Origin: an uncultured bacterium
GTDB lineage: Bacteria; Patescibacteriota; Patescibacteriia; 2-12-FULL-60-25
Assembly (NCBI GenBank): GCA_937968025.1
Contig: CALBSL010000028.1
Span: forward strand, 1 to 8,387
DNA length: 8,387 nucleotides
Direction: 5' to 3'
Shown here: positions 1 through 5,640 of the stretch, piece after piece
Layout: every line of letters begins with the position of its first letter
Position numbering within the stretch: the stretch's first letter is position 1
Notes under the pieces: model-generated
What the model saw: the letters and a program-made list of their open reading frames with translations, nothing else
Database searches by the model: none
Told to the model about the DNA's origin: nothing
Position numbers and translations under genes: made by a program

Positions 1-800
1 AGCATCAGGCGCCGATCCGTCTCGCAAACGCCGCCACGAGTGTTGTCACCACTGGGCAGGCAGCTGTCCTTGTTGATGGAAAAAGCGGGGCGATTCTCAC
101 GAGTCATGAAGGAGGGCGCGTGCTGCCCATCGCGAGTCTCACAAAGCTCATGACGGCGATGGTCGTCTTGGATGCGAAAGCGGATTTAGATGAGCCTATT
201 GAGCTTCTCAAAGAGGACGAACCGCTTGAAGGGCGAGTGGTGATTGGACGGGGTGAGGTGCTGACGCGCCGCGAGCTGCTGCAGGCGCTGCTGATCGGTT
301 CGGTGAATAGTGCTGGGAACGCCCTCGCTCGCTCAACTCCTGGGGGAAAAGAGGCGTTTGTGACGGCTATGAACGCGAAAGCGGAAGAGCTTGGTCTCTC
401 GAGCGCTCGCTTTACGGATCCAACTGGTCTTGATCGAACAAATGTTGCTTCTGCGCAAGATGTGGCATTCATGCTGAGAAACGCTTTATTTTATTCTGAT
501 ATTCGCGAGATCACCAAGCGATCTTCTGTCGAACTTACAGGAAAGAGCGGCAAACGCTACTCTATTCAGAGCACGAATTTGCTTCTCGATTCATTTTTGA
601 ATAAAAAACCGTACTCGATCCTTGCGGGAAAAACGGGATCATTGCCAGAAGCGGGGTTCTGTTTCGCGCAGGCAACGCAGGACGGGTCGGGGAATGAGCT
701 GATCGCGGTGACGCTGGGGAGTGCGGATCATTTTTCGCGGTATCAGGACGTAAAGTCGTTGACCGCTTGGGGATTTGAGAGTTTTGGATGGAGCAGATAA
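1..800 (+). CDS. D-alanyl-D-alanine carboxypeptidase (serine peptidase family S11), 5'-truncated
   Basis: The protein is a penicillin-binding D,D-carboxypeptidase that would trim the terminal D-Ala from peptidoglycan stem peptides outside the membrane. The frame is open from base 3, giving 265 visible residues ending in TAA; the true start and any signal peptide lie upstream of the window. The GTG at 120 is internal, because the family-typical strand AAVLVDGKSGAIL lies before it. All three active-site motifs are present: SLTK (visible residues 45-48, catalytic Ser and Lys), SVN in GSVNSAGN (residues 100-102) and KTG in AGKTGS (residues 210-212). Only about 53 residues follow KTG, so the C-terminal beta domain and amphipathic anchor of PBP5-type enzymes are missing. 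Any membrane anchor must be N-terminal. It stands alone on this strand and ends at a strong hairpin. Family assignment is firm; physiological substrate is inferred. Confidence 0.93.
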   Translation, partial: HQAPIRLANAATSVVTTGQAAVLVDGKSGAILTSHEGGRVLPIASLTKLMTAMVVLDAKADLDEPIELLKEDEPLEGRVVIGRGEVLTRRELLQALLIGSVNSAGNALARSTPGGKEAFVTAMNAKAEELGLSSARFTDPTGLDRTNVASAQDVAFMLRNALFYSDIREITKRSSVELTGKSGKRYSIQSTNLLLDSFLNKKPYSILAGKTGSLPEAGFCFAQATQDGSGNELIAVTLGSADHFSRYQDVKSLTAWGFESFGWSR

Positions 801-830
801 GCACGGACGTTCACCGCTGCATCTGAATAT

Positions 831-862
831 AAAAACACCTCCGTGCGTACGGAGGTGTTTTT
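831..862. terminator. Symmetric (bidirectional) intrinsic terminator between carboxypeptidase and tRNA
   Basis: A perfect 14-bp inverted repeat (831-844 with 849-862) has a GCGT loop. Its outer part is an A5 tract on the left and a T5 tract on the right. It therefore reads as a GC-rich stem followed by a U-run on both strands. It lies 30 bases after the carboxypeptidase stop and one base from the 3' CCA of the minus-strand tRNA, so it probably ends both transcripts. Confidence 0.9.
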
Positions 863-863
863 A

Positions 864-940
864 TGGTAGCGGGAGTGGGATTCGAACCCACGGCCTCGGG
901 CTTATGAGTCCCACGCTCTAACCAACTGAGCTATCCCGCC
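864..940 (-). tRNA. tRNA with CAU anticodon: elongator tRNA-Met, or tRNA-Ile2 if C34 is lysidinylated
   Basis: A full 77-base cloverleaf with encoded CCA (plus-strand 864-866). The acceptor stem is GGCGGGA with TCCCGCT, the D stem GCTC/GAGC and the T stem GTGGG/CCCAC with loop TTCGAAT. The anticodon loop is CTCATAA, so the anticodon is CAU. It lacks initiator traits: pair 11:24 is the elongator type (C11-G24) and the 1:72 position is a G.U wobble rather than an open mismatch. The anticodon stem has an A31/G39 mismatch and a U27.G43 wobble. Elongator Met and Ile2 share CAU and A73, and I cannot separate them from sequence alone. Ile2 would need TilS, which is not in this window. Confidence 0.93.
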
Positions 941-957
941 ACAGGAAGCAGGGGGAG

Positions 958-985
958 AGTATCACACCCGCCGAGGCGCTGACAA
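958..985 (-). promoter_or_regulatory. Predicted sigma70-type promoter of the CAU tRNA
   Basis: On the minus strand, TTGTCA (plus 980-985) is followed after 16 bases by GATACT (plus 958-963). A TG dinucleotide sits one base before it, making an extended -10. Predicted initiation near 951 is about ten bases upstream of the mature tRNA 5' end at 940. The prediction rests on consensus matching only. Confidence 0.55.
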
Positions 986-1066
986 GATCATTCGCCTGGT
1001 GCAAGCGGTGGCGCAAGAGCGAACGGAACAGCGGCACAGTGTTTTACGACGCAAGAGCCTCGGTGA

Positions 1067-1095
1067 TCGACAAAAGAGGGGGGAGCTGCTATTCT
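1067..1095 (+). promoter_or_regulatory. Predicted promoter of the small membrane protein gene, giving a leaderless mRNA
   Basis: TCGACA (1067-1072, one mismatch to TTGACA), a 17-base spacer and TATTCT (1090-1095). Initiation would fall near 1102, only about five bases before the ATG at 1107. This fits the lack of a usable Shine-Dalgarno sequence: the purine run GAGGGGGGAG (1076-1085) is 21 bases from the ATG and would lie upstream of the transcript start. Confidence 0.5.
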
Positions 1096-1106
1096 GGCCC
1101 CGACGT

Positions 1107-1580
1107 ATGCTGCTCACAACGCATGTCATGGCAGGGGCCTCACTTGGTCTCCTCGTGGCGCCAGATCGACCGTTGCTCGCCTTTGGGGTGGGTTTTTTGT
1201 CGCATATCTTGATCGATATCATCCCACATGGTGACGCTGATTTATACGAAAATTATTTGAACGGCAAACAAGTACGACGAGCGATGGCGTATGTTGGTAC
1301 CGACGCGGCGTGCGCCGTTATCCTGACCCTTGTCCTCCTCAATTCGCCGTTGCATGAAGCGGTGCGAGGGACGGTCTCTTGGGGGATTGCTGGTGGGGTT
1401 GTTCCAGACGTGCTGGTGGGGGCTCGTGAAAAGCTTAAAATTCAAGCCTTGGATGGTTTTCATCGATTCCATTTTTTCTTTCACAACCTGGTCTCGAAGC
1501 GCTACGGAGACGTGCCGATGTGGCTCGGCATCGGTGGGCAGGCGGCGGCCATTGCGGGGATGATTCAGTGGTTTCGTTGA
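1107..1580 (+). CDS. Small multi-pass membrane protein with conserved-looking His/Asp motifs, function unknown
   Basis: A 157-residue protein with roughly four hydrophobic segments (about 7-31, 62-79, 88-104 and 138-155). The open frame runs back to a GTG at 999, but the ATG at 1107 is preferred: residues before it are charged and unlike a membrane protein, and a promoter ends just upstream. Polar residues set in or beside the membrane spans are distinctive: H6 (TTH), the run H33-x3-D37-x2-P40-H41-x-D43, P100-D101 and H119/H122/H126. Their spacing resembles YdjM-like predicted membrane-bound metal hydrolases, and I recall similar unnamed proteins in CPR genomes. Metal binding or hydrolase activity is therefore only an inference. 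It is a single-gene unit between two minus-strand tRNAs, ended by a hairpin four bases after the stop. I do not recognise a named gene. Confidence 0.75.
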   Translation: MLLTTHVMAGASLGLLVAPDRPLLAFGVGFLSHILIDIIPHGDADLYENYLNGKQVRRAMAYVGTDAACAVILTLVLLNSPLHEAVRGTVSWGIAGGVVPDVLVGAREKLKIQALDGFHRFHFFFHNLVSKRYGDVPMWLGIGGQAAAIAGMIQWFR

Positions 1581-1583
1581 AAC

Positions 1584-1610
1584 GAAAAAGAGGCGTAGAG
1601 CCTCTTTTTC
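1584..1610. terminator. Symmetric intrinsic terminator between the membrane protein and tRNA-Leu
   Basis: A perfect 11-bp inverted repeat, GAAAAAGAGGC (1584-1594) and GCCTCTTTTTC (1600-1610), with a GTAGA loop. A5 and T5 tracts at the outer ends make it work as a stem plus U-run in both directions. It starts three bases after the membrane protein stop and ends two bases from the tRNA-Leu CCA. Confidence 0.88.
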
Positions 1611-1612
1611 TA

Positions 1613-1699
1613 TGGTGCCGGGAGGGAGAATCGAACTCCCATGACCTTGCGATCGCGGGATTTTGAGTCCCGTGCGTCTACCAATTCCGCCATCCCGGC
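1613..1699 (-). tRNA. tRNA-Leu (CAA anticodon, reads UUG)
   Basis: An 87-base class II tRNA with encoded CCA (plus 1613-1615). The acceptor stem is GCCGGGA/TCCCGGC and the D stem GCG/CGC. The anticodon stem CGGGA/TCCCG encloses loop CTCAAAA, giving anticodon CAA. The 15-base variable region folds as GATC-GCAA-GGTC, the long arm expected of leucine tRNAs. The T stem is GGGAG/CTCCC with loop TTCGATT, and the discriminator is A73, as leucyl-tRNA synthetase requires. All stems are fully paired except one G.U in the variable arm. Confidence 0.96.
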
Positions 1700-1707
1700 G
1701 TGGCAAG

Positions 1708-1736
1708 AGAATACAAAATGGGACACGGGCCGTCAA
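1708..1736 (-). promoter_or_regulatory. Predicted sigma70-type promoter of tRNA-Leu
   Basis: On the minus strand, TTGACG (plus 1731-1736), an exact 17-base spacer and TATTCT (plus 1708-1713). The predicted start is within a few bases of the tRNA 5' end at 1699. It is divergent from the tRNA-fMet promoter, with 15 bases between the two -35 hexamers. Confidence 0.7.
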
Positions 1737-1745
1737 CTCAGGAGG

Positions 1746-1763
1746 GTTTGCTTGACAGCAAAC
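1746..1763. repeat. Perfect 7-bp inverted repeat over the tRNA-fMet -35 element
   Basis: GTTTGCT (1746-1752) and AGCAAAC (1757-1763) flank a TGAC spacer. The spacer plus the inner base of each arm makes the TTGACA hexamer region (1752-1757) of the initiator tRNA promoter. The position suits an operator, but a 7-bp match can arise by chance and no matching regulator is seen here. Confidence 0.35.
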
Positions 1764-1780
1764 GGGGCGGACAGTACACT
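1752..1780 (+). promoter_or_regulatory. Predicted strong sigma70-type promoter of tRNA-fMet
   Basis: A consensus TTGACA (1752-1757), exactly 17 bases, then TACACT (1775-1780). Predicted initiation near 1787 is about eight bases before the tRNA at 1795, as expected for a stable RNA gene. This is the best consensus promoter in the window. Confidence 0.8.
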
Positions 1781-1794
1781 TGGCCCACATTCGT

Positions 1795-1871
1795 AGCGGG
1801 GTAGAGCAGCCCGGCAGCTCGCTTGGCTCATAACCAAGAGGTCGTTGGTTCAAATCCAACCCCCGCAACCA
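1795..1871 (+). tRNA. Initiator tRNA-fMet (CAU anticodon)
   Basis: A 77-base tRNA with encoded CCA (1869-1871) that starts protein synthesis after formylation. Initiator marks are clear: pair 1:72 is open (A1 opposite A72), the D stem GAGC/GCTC carries the A11-U24 pair, and the loop CTCATAA gives CAU. T stem is GTTGG/CCAAC with loop TTCAAAT. Two positions differ from the usual bacterial form. The 1:72 mismatch is A/A rather than C/A. The anticodon stem CTTGG/CCAAG keeps G-C at 30:40 and 31:39 but has U-A at 29:41, so only two of the three classical G-C pairs are present. It stands alone between its promoter and a terminator. Confidence 0.95.
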
Positions 1872-1873
1872 AT

Positions 1874-1902
1874 AAAAACATCGCCACAACGGCGATGTTT
1901 TT
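1874..1902. terminator. Symmetric intrinsic terminator shared by tRNA-fMet and topA
   Basis: A perfect 12-bp inverted repeat, AAAAACATCGCC (1874-1885) with GGCGATGTTTTT (1891-1902), around an ACAAC loop. It begins two bases after the tRNA-fMet CCA and ends one base from the topA stop codon on the other strand. With U-runs in both directions, it likely ends the tRNA transcript and the whole minus-strand operon. Confidence 0.9.
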
Positions 1903-1903
1903 G

Positions 1904-4504
1904 TTAGGCGGAAGCGGATGCTTTCTTGCGTGGCGCCGCTCGCTTTTTTGCTGCTGGTTTTTTTGCTCCGGCACGAGCGTCGAGAAGCGCGATCGCTTGC
2001 TCGACGGTGATGGTCGTATTTTGAAGGTCTTTTGGAATGGTGGCATTCACCTTATCGTGTTTGACGTACGGGCCATATTTCCCGTTGTGGAGGGTGATCG
2101 GTTTCCCGTCGCTCGGATGGGTGCCGATCGCGGTGCCGGCGTCCGCCCCTCGTCCACGACCCTTCTTTTCTTCGGCGAGGAGGGCGAGCGCGCGCTCGAG
2201 GGTGATCGTCCAGACTGAGTCCTCTTTTTTCAATGATCGGAAATCACCGTTATGCACGACGTATGGTCCAAAGCGTCCGAGACCGGCACGCACCTCTTCG
2301 TTGGTGGTTGGGTGGGTTCCGAGCAATCTTGGTAAAGACAGGAGGAAGAGGGCTTTTTCGAGGCCCAGCTCGTTGAGCGGAACATCTTTAGGCACGCTGG
2401 AGCGTTTCGGTTTCTTGACGCCACGGCCTTGTTCTTCTGGATCTTCGCCCAGCTGTACATACGGACCGAATCCGCCGGTGCGGAGATAGACGTTCAAGCC
2501 GCTCACAGGATCGACCCCAAGGCTCGTTGGTCCCTGTTGTTGCTGGCCCAAGAACTCAGCGAGCGTTTCCGGAGTAAGATCTGCGGGAGCCACGGTATCT
2601 GGGATGGTCGATTTCACCGGAGTTCCATGTTTTGGATGGAGGCCTTCGACATACGTGCCGAAACGCCCAAGGCGAATTTCCACGTTCGGGACGGCTGGAA
2701 GCATGAGGCGGCGGGTTTCGGTATCTGGTTCCGCCTGGAGCTCCTGTTCAATGCTGTGCTTGAGCCCTGTTTCACCGAAGTAGAAGGATTTGAGGTAAGG
2801 AATCCACTGCTCTTTGCCTTCGGCGATGCGGTCCAGATCTTCTTCCATGCGCGAGGTGAACTGCGCGTCGACAAAGATCGGGAAATGGCGCTCCATGTAT
2901 TGCGTGACGATCATGCCGGTAAACGTGGGGACGAGTGCCGACTGTTGTTTGCGAGCGTAGCCACGATCAAGCAAGGTGCTGACGATGCTCGCGTACGTAC
3001 TTGGACGTCCAATACCCACTTTTTCCATATACTGAACCAAGCCAGCTTCAGTGAATCTGGATGGCGGTTTTGTTTCGTGACCGACCGGTTCGAGGGTCTG
3101 GCAGGTAGCCTTGTCGCCCTCCTTTAGCGCTGGGAGTAGGCGTTCGCGTTCATCGAGCGCGAGTTCTGGGTCGTCGTGACCTTCGGCGTAGGCGCGAAGG
3201 AACCCTGGGAAGAGAATGCGTAGACCGCTTGCAGTAAATGTTGCTCCTTGTTCGTTAAACGTGAGAGTGGTTTGTTCCTGATCAGACGGCGCCATCTGCG
3301 AAGCGATCGTGCGCATCCAGATGAGTTCGTATAGGTCGCGTTCAATGCCTGAGAGCGGTGTATCGTGAGGGGCGCGAAAATCAAGCGAAGGACGAATGGC
3401 TTCGTGGGCTTCTTGCGCTCCTTTCGCGACGGCGTCATGACGATTGCCGTGAGCGAGGTATTCGGTGCCGTATCGCTGGGTGACGACTTCGTGGATGCGT
3501 TGCACGGCCTCTTTCGACAAGTTCGTCGAGTCAGTACGCATGTAGGTGATGTACCCATGTTCGTACAGGGACTGGGCGGTGCGCATCGCTTCCTTTGAAG
3601 ATAATCCAAGTTTACGGTTCGCTTCCTGCTGGAGCGTTGAGGTGATGAATGGCGCTGCCGATTGTTTTTTGACGGTTTTCGTCTGAATGCCAGCAACCGT
3701 CCAACGCGTTGATGCACGCACGGTTTCTACGAGCGCTTTGGCATCCGCTTCGGAGAGCAAGCGCACCTTCTTCTCGGGTTTAATCGTCCCGGTTGTTTCG
3801 TCGAAATCTTTTCCCGAGGCGACCGTCACGCCACCCACAGACTGGAGGGTCGCTTCGAACGTGGTGCCTTCAGCTTCGAGTTGGGCTTTGAGGTCCCAGT
3901 ACCCCGCTTTTGTGAAGCCAAGGCGCGAACGTTCGCGATCCACGATCGCTTTCAGAGCGGCGCTTTGGACACGACCTGCCGACAGTCCGTACGAAATCTT
4001 GCGCCACAACACGGGAGAAATCGAATAACCCACCAAACGATCAAGGATACGGCGTGTTTCCTGAGCGCGCACCAAATCCTCGTCCAGAGGGCGAGGGTGG
4101 GTAAACGCGGCTTCAATAGCGGATTTCGTGATTTCGTGGAACACGGTGCGATGAACCGGAACTTTTGGTTTCAGCACATCGAGCAAGTGCCAGCTGATGC
4201 TTTCTCCTTCGCGGTCTTCGTCAGTTGCTAAATAGAGATCATCCGCTTCTTTGAGCGCGCGCTTGATTTCATCGATGGTCTTCTTTTTTCCGCTGGGAAT
4301 AATATAGAGCGGTTCAAAATCATGGTCGACATCTACGCCAAGTTGACCTTTTGGGGTTTTTTTCAAATCTGCCGGCACATCCGCGGCCGATTGTGGGAGG
4401 TCACGAATGTGGCCCATGGAGGCTAAAACCGTGTAATCTGAGCCTAAAAACTTACGGATGGTTTTCGCTTTGGTGGGGGACTCAACGATCACAAGGTGAC
4501 GCAT
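1904..4504 (-). CDS. topA: DNA topoisomerase I (type IA), zinc-finger-free with basic C-terminal tail
   Basis: TopA relaxes negative supercoils by cutting one DNA strand through a 5'-phosphotyrosine link. From ATG at 4504 it has 866 residues. The Toprim domain starts at once (LVIVESPTKAKT) with E8 and the metal triad D95-x-D97-x-E99 in TDEDREGE. LSAGRVQSAAL (175-185) follows, and the catalytic tyrosine is Y321 in ITYMRTDS. After about residue 600 come four short Topo_C-type repeats centred on GRFGTYV (613), GGFGPYV (677), GRFGPYV (743) and GKYGPYV (808). There are no CxxC zinc ribbons; the last 20 or so residues are rich in Lys, Ala and Arg. An upstream in-frame GTG (4538-4540) would add 12 non-family residues but overlaps the dprA stop as GTGA. 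I prefer the ATG because Toprim begins there. Last gene of the operon. Confidence 0.97.
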   Translation of the reverse strand: MRHLVIVESPTKAKTIRKFLGSDYTVLASMGHIRDLPQSAADVPADLKKTPKGQLGVDVDHDFEPLYIIPSGKKKTIDEIKRALKEADDLYLATDEDREGESISWHLLDVLKPKVPVHRTVFHEITKSAIEAAFTHPRPLDEDLVRAQETRRILDRLVGYSISPVLWRKISYGLSAGRVQSAALKAIVDRERSRLGFTKAGYWDLKAQLEAEGTTFEATLQSVGGVTVASGKDFDETTGTIKPEKKVRLLSEADAKALVETVRASTRWTVAGIQTKTVKKQSAAPFITSTLQQEANRKLGLSSKEAMRTAQSLYEHGYITYMRTDSTNLSKEAVQRIHEVVTQRYGTEYLAHGNRHDAVAKGAQEAHEAIRPSLDFRAPHDTPLSGIERDLYELIWMRTIASQMAPSDQEQTTLTFNEQGATFTASGLRILFPGFLRAYAEGHDDPELALDERERLLPALKEGDKATCQTLEPVGHETKPPSRFTEAGLVQYMEKVGIGRPSTYASIVSTLLDRGYARKQQSALVPTFTGMIVTQYMERHFPIFVDAQFTSRMEEDLDRIAEGKEQWIPYLKSFYFGETGLKHSIEQELQAEPDTETRRLMLPAVPNVEIRLGRFGTYVEGLHPKHGTPVKSTIPDTVAPADLTPETLAEFLGQQQQGPTSLGVDPVSGLNVYLRTGGFGPYVQLGEDPEEQGRGVKKPKRSSVPKDVPLNELGLEKALFLLSLPRLLGTHPTTNEEVRAGLGRFGPYVVHNGDFRSLKKEDSVWTITLERALALLAEEKKGRGRGADAGTAIGTHPSDGKPITLHNGKYGPYVKHDKVNATIPKDLQNTTITVEQAIALLDARAGAKKPAAKKRAAPRKKASASA

Positions 4505-4536
4505 ATGGGGTTGATGGTAGCACAAGAAAGGGAAAA

Positions 4537-5640
4537 TCACACAAGACCGTGTCGAGCCCAGCGTCCTGGACCGATCTCCCGAATGAGACCTTGGAGCTCA
4601 AGCAGGCCTAGTCGAGCCAGGAGAGATTCGCTTGTTCGACCGGTCTGCTGCGCTAGCTCATCGACGGTGACTCCGTCATGATGGGTGAGAAACGCATCGA
4701 GAAGAGGTTGATCCTCTCGATTCTGATGGAGCGTCAGACGCCCTTGTTCCATACCGGAGGGAGCGTCTATGGCGAGGGCTTTCCACACGTCGTGCGCATG
4801 GGTGCAGGGGCGGGCGCCAGCAGCTAGGAGGCCATGCGTCCCCACCGAGGTTGGCGAGAAGATGCTCCCCGGCACAGCAAGGACTTCGCGACCAAGTTCA
4901 AGCGCGATACGCGCGGTGATCAATGTCCCGCTACGTTCTTTTGCTTCCGTGACGATCAGCGCATGACACAGCGCCGCGATTAAGCGATTGCGTTCCGGAA
5001 ATGAGCCGGGATGCGCCGGTCGACCGGGGGCGATCTCCGAGAGAACGGCTCCTCCGGCGGCAAGAATGGCCTCGGCGAGGGGCGCGTGTGTTTGCGGCAA
5101 GAGTTCACGTTCGGCGATGCTTGAGCCAAGAATTGCGGTGGTGGGAAAACCGTGTTCGAGCGCTTGGCGGTGCGCCCGTCCATCCGTCCCCAGGGCAAGT
5201 CCTGAAACAATAGCGATAGAGGCGCCGCGCATTTCTTGAACGAACGTATCGACGGCACGCAGCCCGTACGGCGTTGGGGCGCGTGTGCCAATGATGGCGA
5301 TATGTGGAACGGTTGGAAGGTTTCCACGAACAAACAGGAGACGAGGTTCATGTGCTCCAAGATGCCTGAATCGCCCCGGCCATGCTGCGTGCGAACGGAG
5401 AAGGGGACGAATATCGTGTCGTTCACAAGCGTTAAGCAGGGAAGCGACATCAAGCCGGGTTCTGTGCTGGAGCCAGAGCGCAATTACTCGATCTGGCCAT
5501 CCGTGATGCTTCAGATCCTGCGCGGTGGCTTGTAGCAGGTCACCTGAGACTGGGTGGGCGGCAAGGCATCGTGGCACGGCCTTATGACTCGTCGCGAGAA
5601 CGAGTTCGAGTGTTTCAGAAACAGAAAGTGAGAGCCTCAT
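4537..5640 (-). CDS. dprA: DNA processing protein DprA/Smf
   Basis: DprA binds incoming single-stranded DNA and loads RecA during natural transformation. The 367-residue protein has a degenerate N-terminal helical domain (about 1-80), then WPGRF-x7-PRLLFVRGN leading into the Rossmann-like domain. Signature motifs are GTRAPTPYG (118-126), SGLALGTDGRAH (146-157), FPERNRLIAAL (214-224), EAKERSGTLITA (232-243) and VPGS (257-260). A C-terminal winged helix (about 305-367) is present, the DprA_WH fold. Where most members read SGxAxGID, this one reads GTD. The ATG overlaps the pth stop as ATGA and has a GGAG seven bases upstream. dprA next to topA is a common bacterial arrangement. No other competence gene is visible, so a transformation role is inferred from the family. 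Confidence 0.95.
   Translation of the reverse strand: MRLSLSVSETLELVLATSHKAVPRCLAAHPVSGDLLQATAQDLKHHGWPDRVIALWLQHRTRLDVASLLNACERHDIRPLLRSHAAWPGRFRHLGAHEPRLLFVRGNLPTVPHIAIIGTRAPTPYGLRAVDTFVQEMRGASIAIVSGLALGTDGRAHRQALEHGFPTTAILGSSIAERELLPQTHAPLAEAILAAGGAVLSEIAPGRPAHPGSFPERNRLIAALCHALIVTEAKERSGTLITARIALELGREVLAVPGSIFSPTSVGTHGLLAAGARPCTHAHDVWKALAIDAPSGMEQGRLTLHQNREDQPLLDAFLTHHDGVTVDELAQQTGRTSESLLARLGLLELQGLIREIGPGRWARHGLV

Noticed and set aside
941..1066. Possible small RNA or riboswitch in the spacer after the CAU tRNA
   Set aside because: Apart from the tRNA promoter I see no stable paired structure or known riboswitch motif, and the spacer is short.
999..1106. 36-codon N-terminal extension of the membrane protein from GTG at 999
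   Set aside because: The extension is charged and low in hydrophobicity, has no Shine-Dalgarno sequence, and contains the predicted promoter of the gene.
1242..1889. Minus-strand open frame of 215 codons crossing two tRNA genes
   Set aside because: Its peptide contains the well-known false-protein strings RGLDLNQRPLGYEPSELPG and DGGIGRRTGLKIPRSQG, which come from translating tRNA genes. It also runs through the tRNA-Leu and antisense to tRNA-fMet.
1828..2046. Minus-strand frame of 72 codons ending AGVGFEPTTSWL
   Set aside because: Another tRNA translation artefact; it overlaps tRNA-fMet, the terminator and the topA 3' end.
2429..3127. Plus-strand open frame of 232 codons inside topA
   Set aside because: It is antisense to a firmly identified gene and shows no domain, no start signal and no promoter. 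Long shadow frames are expected opposite genes at this base composition.
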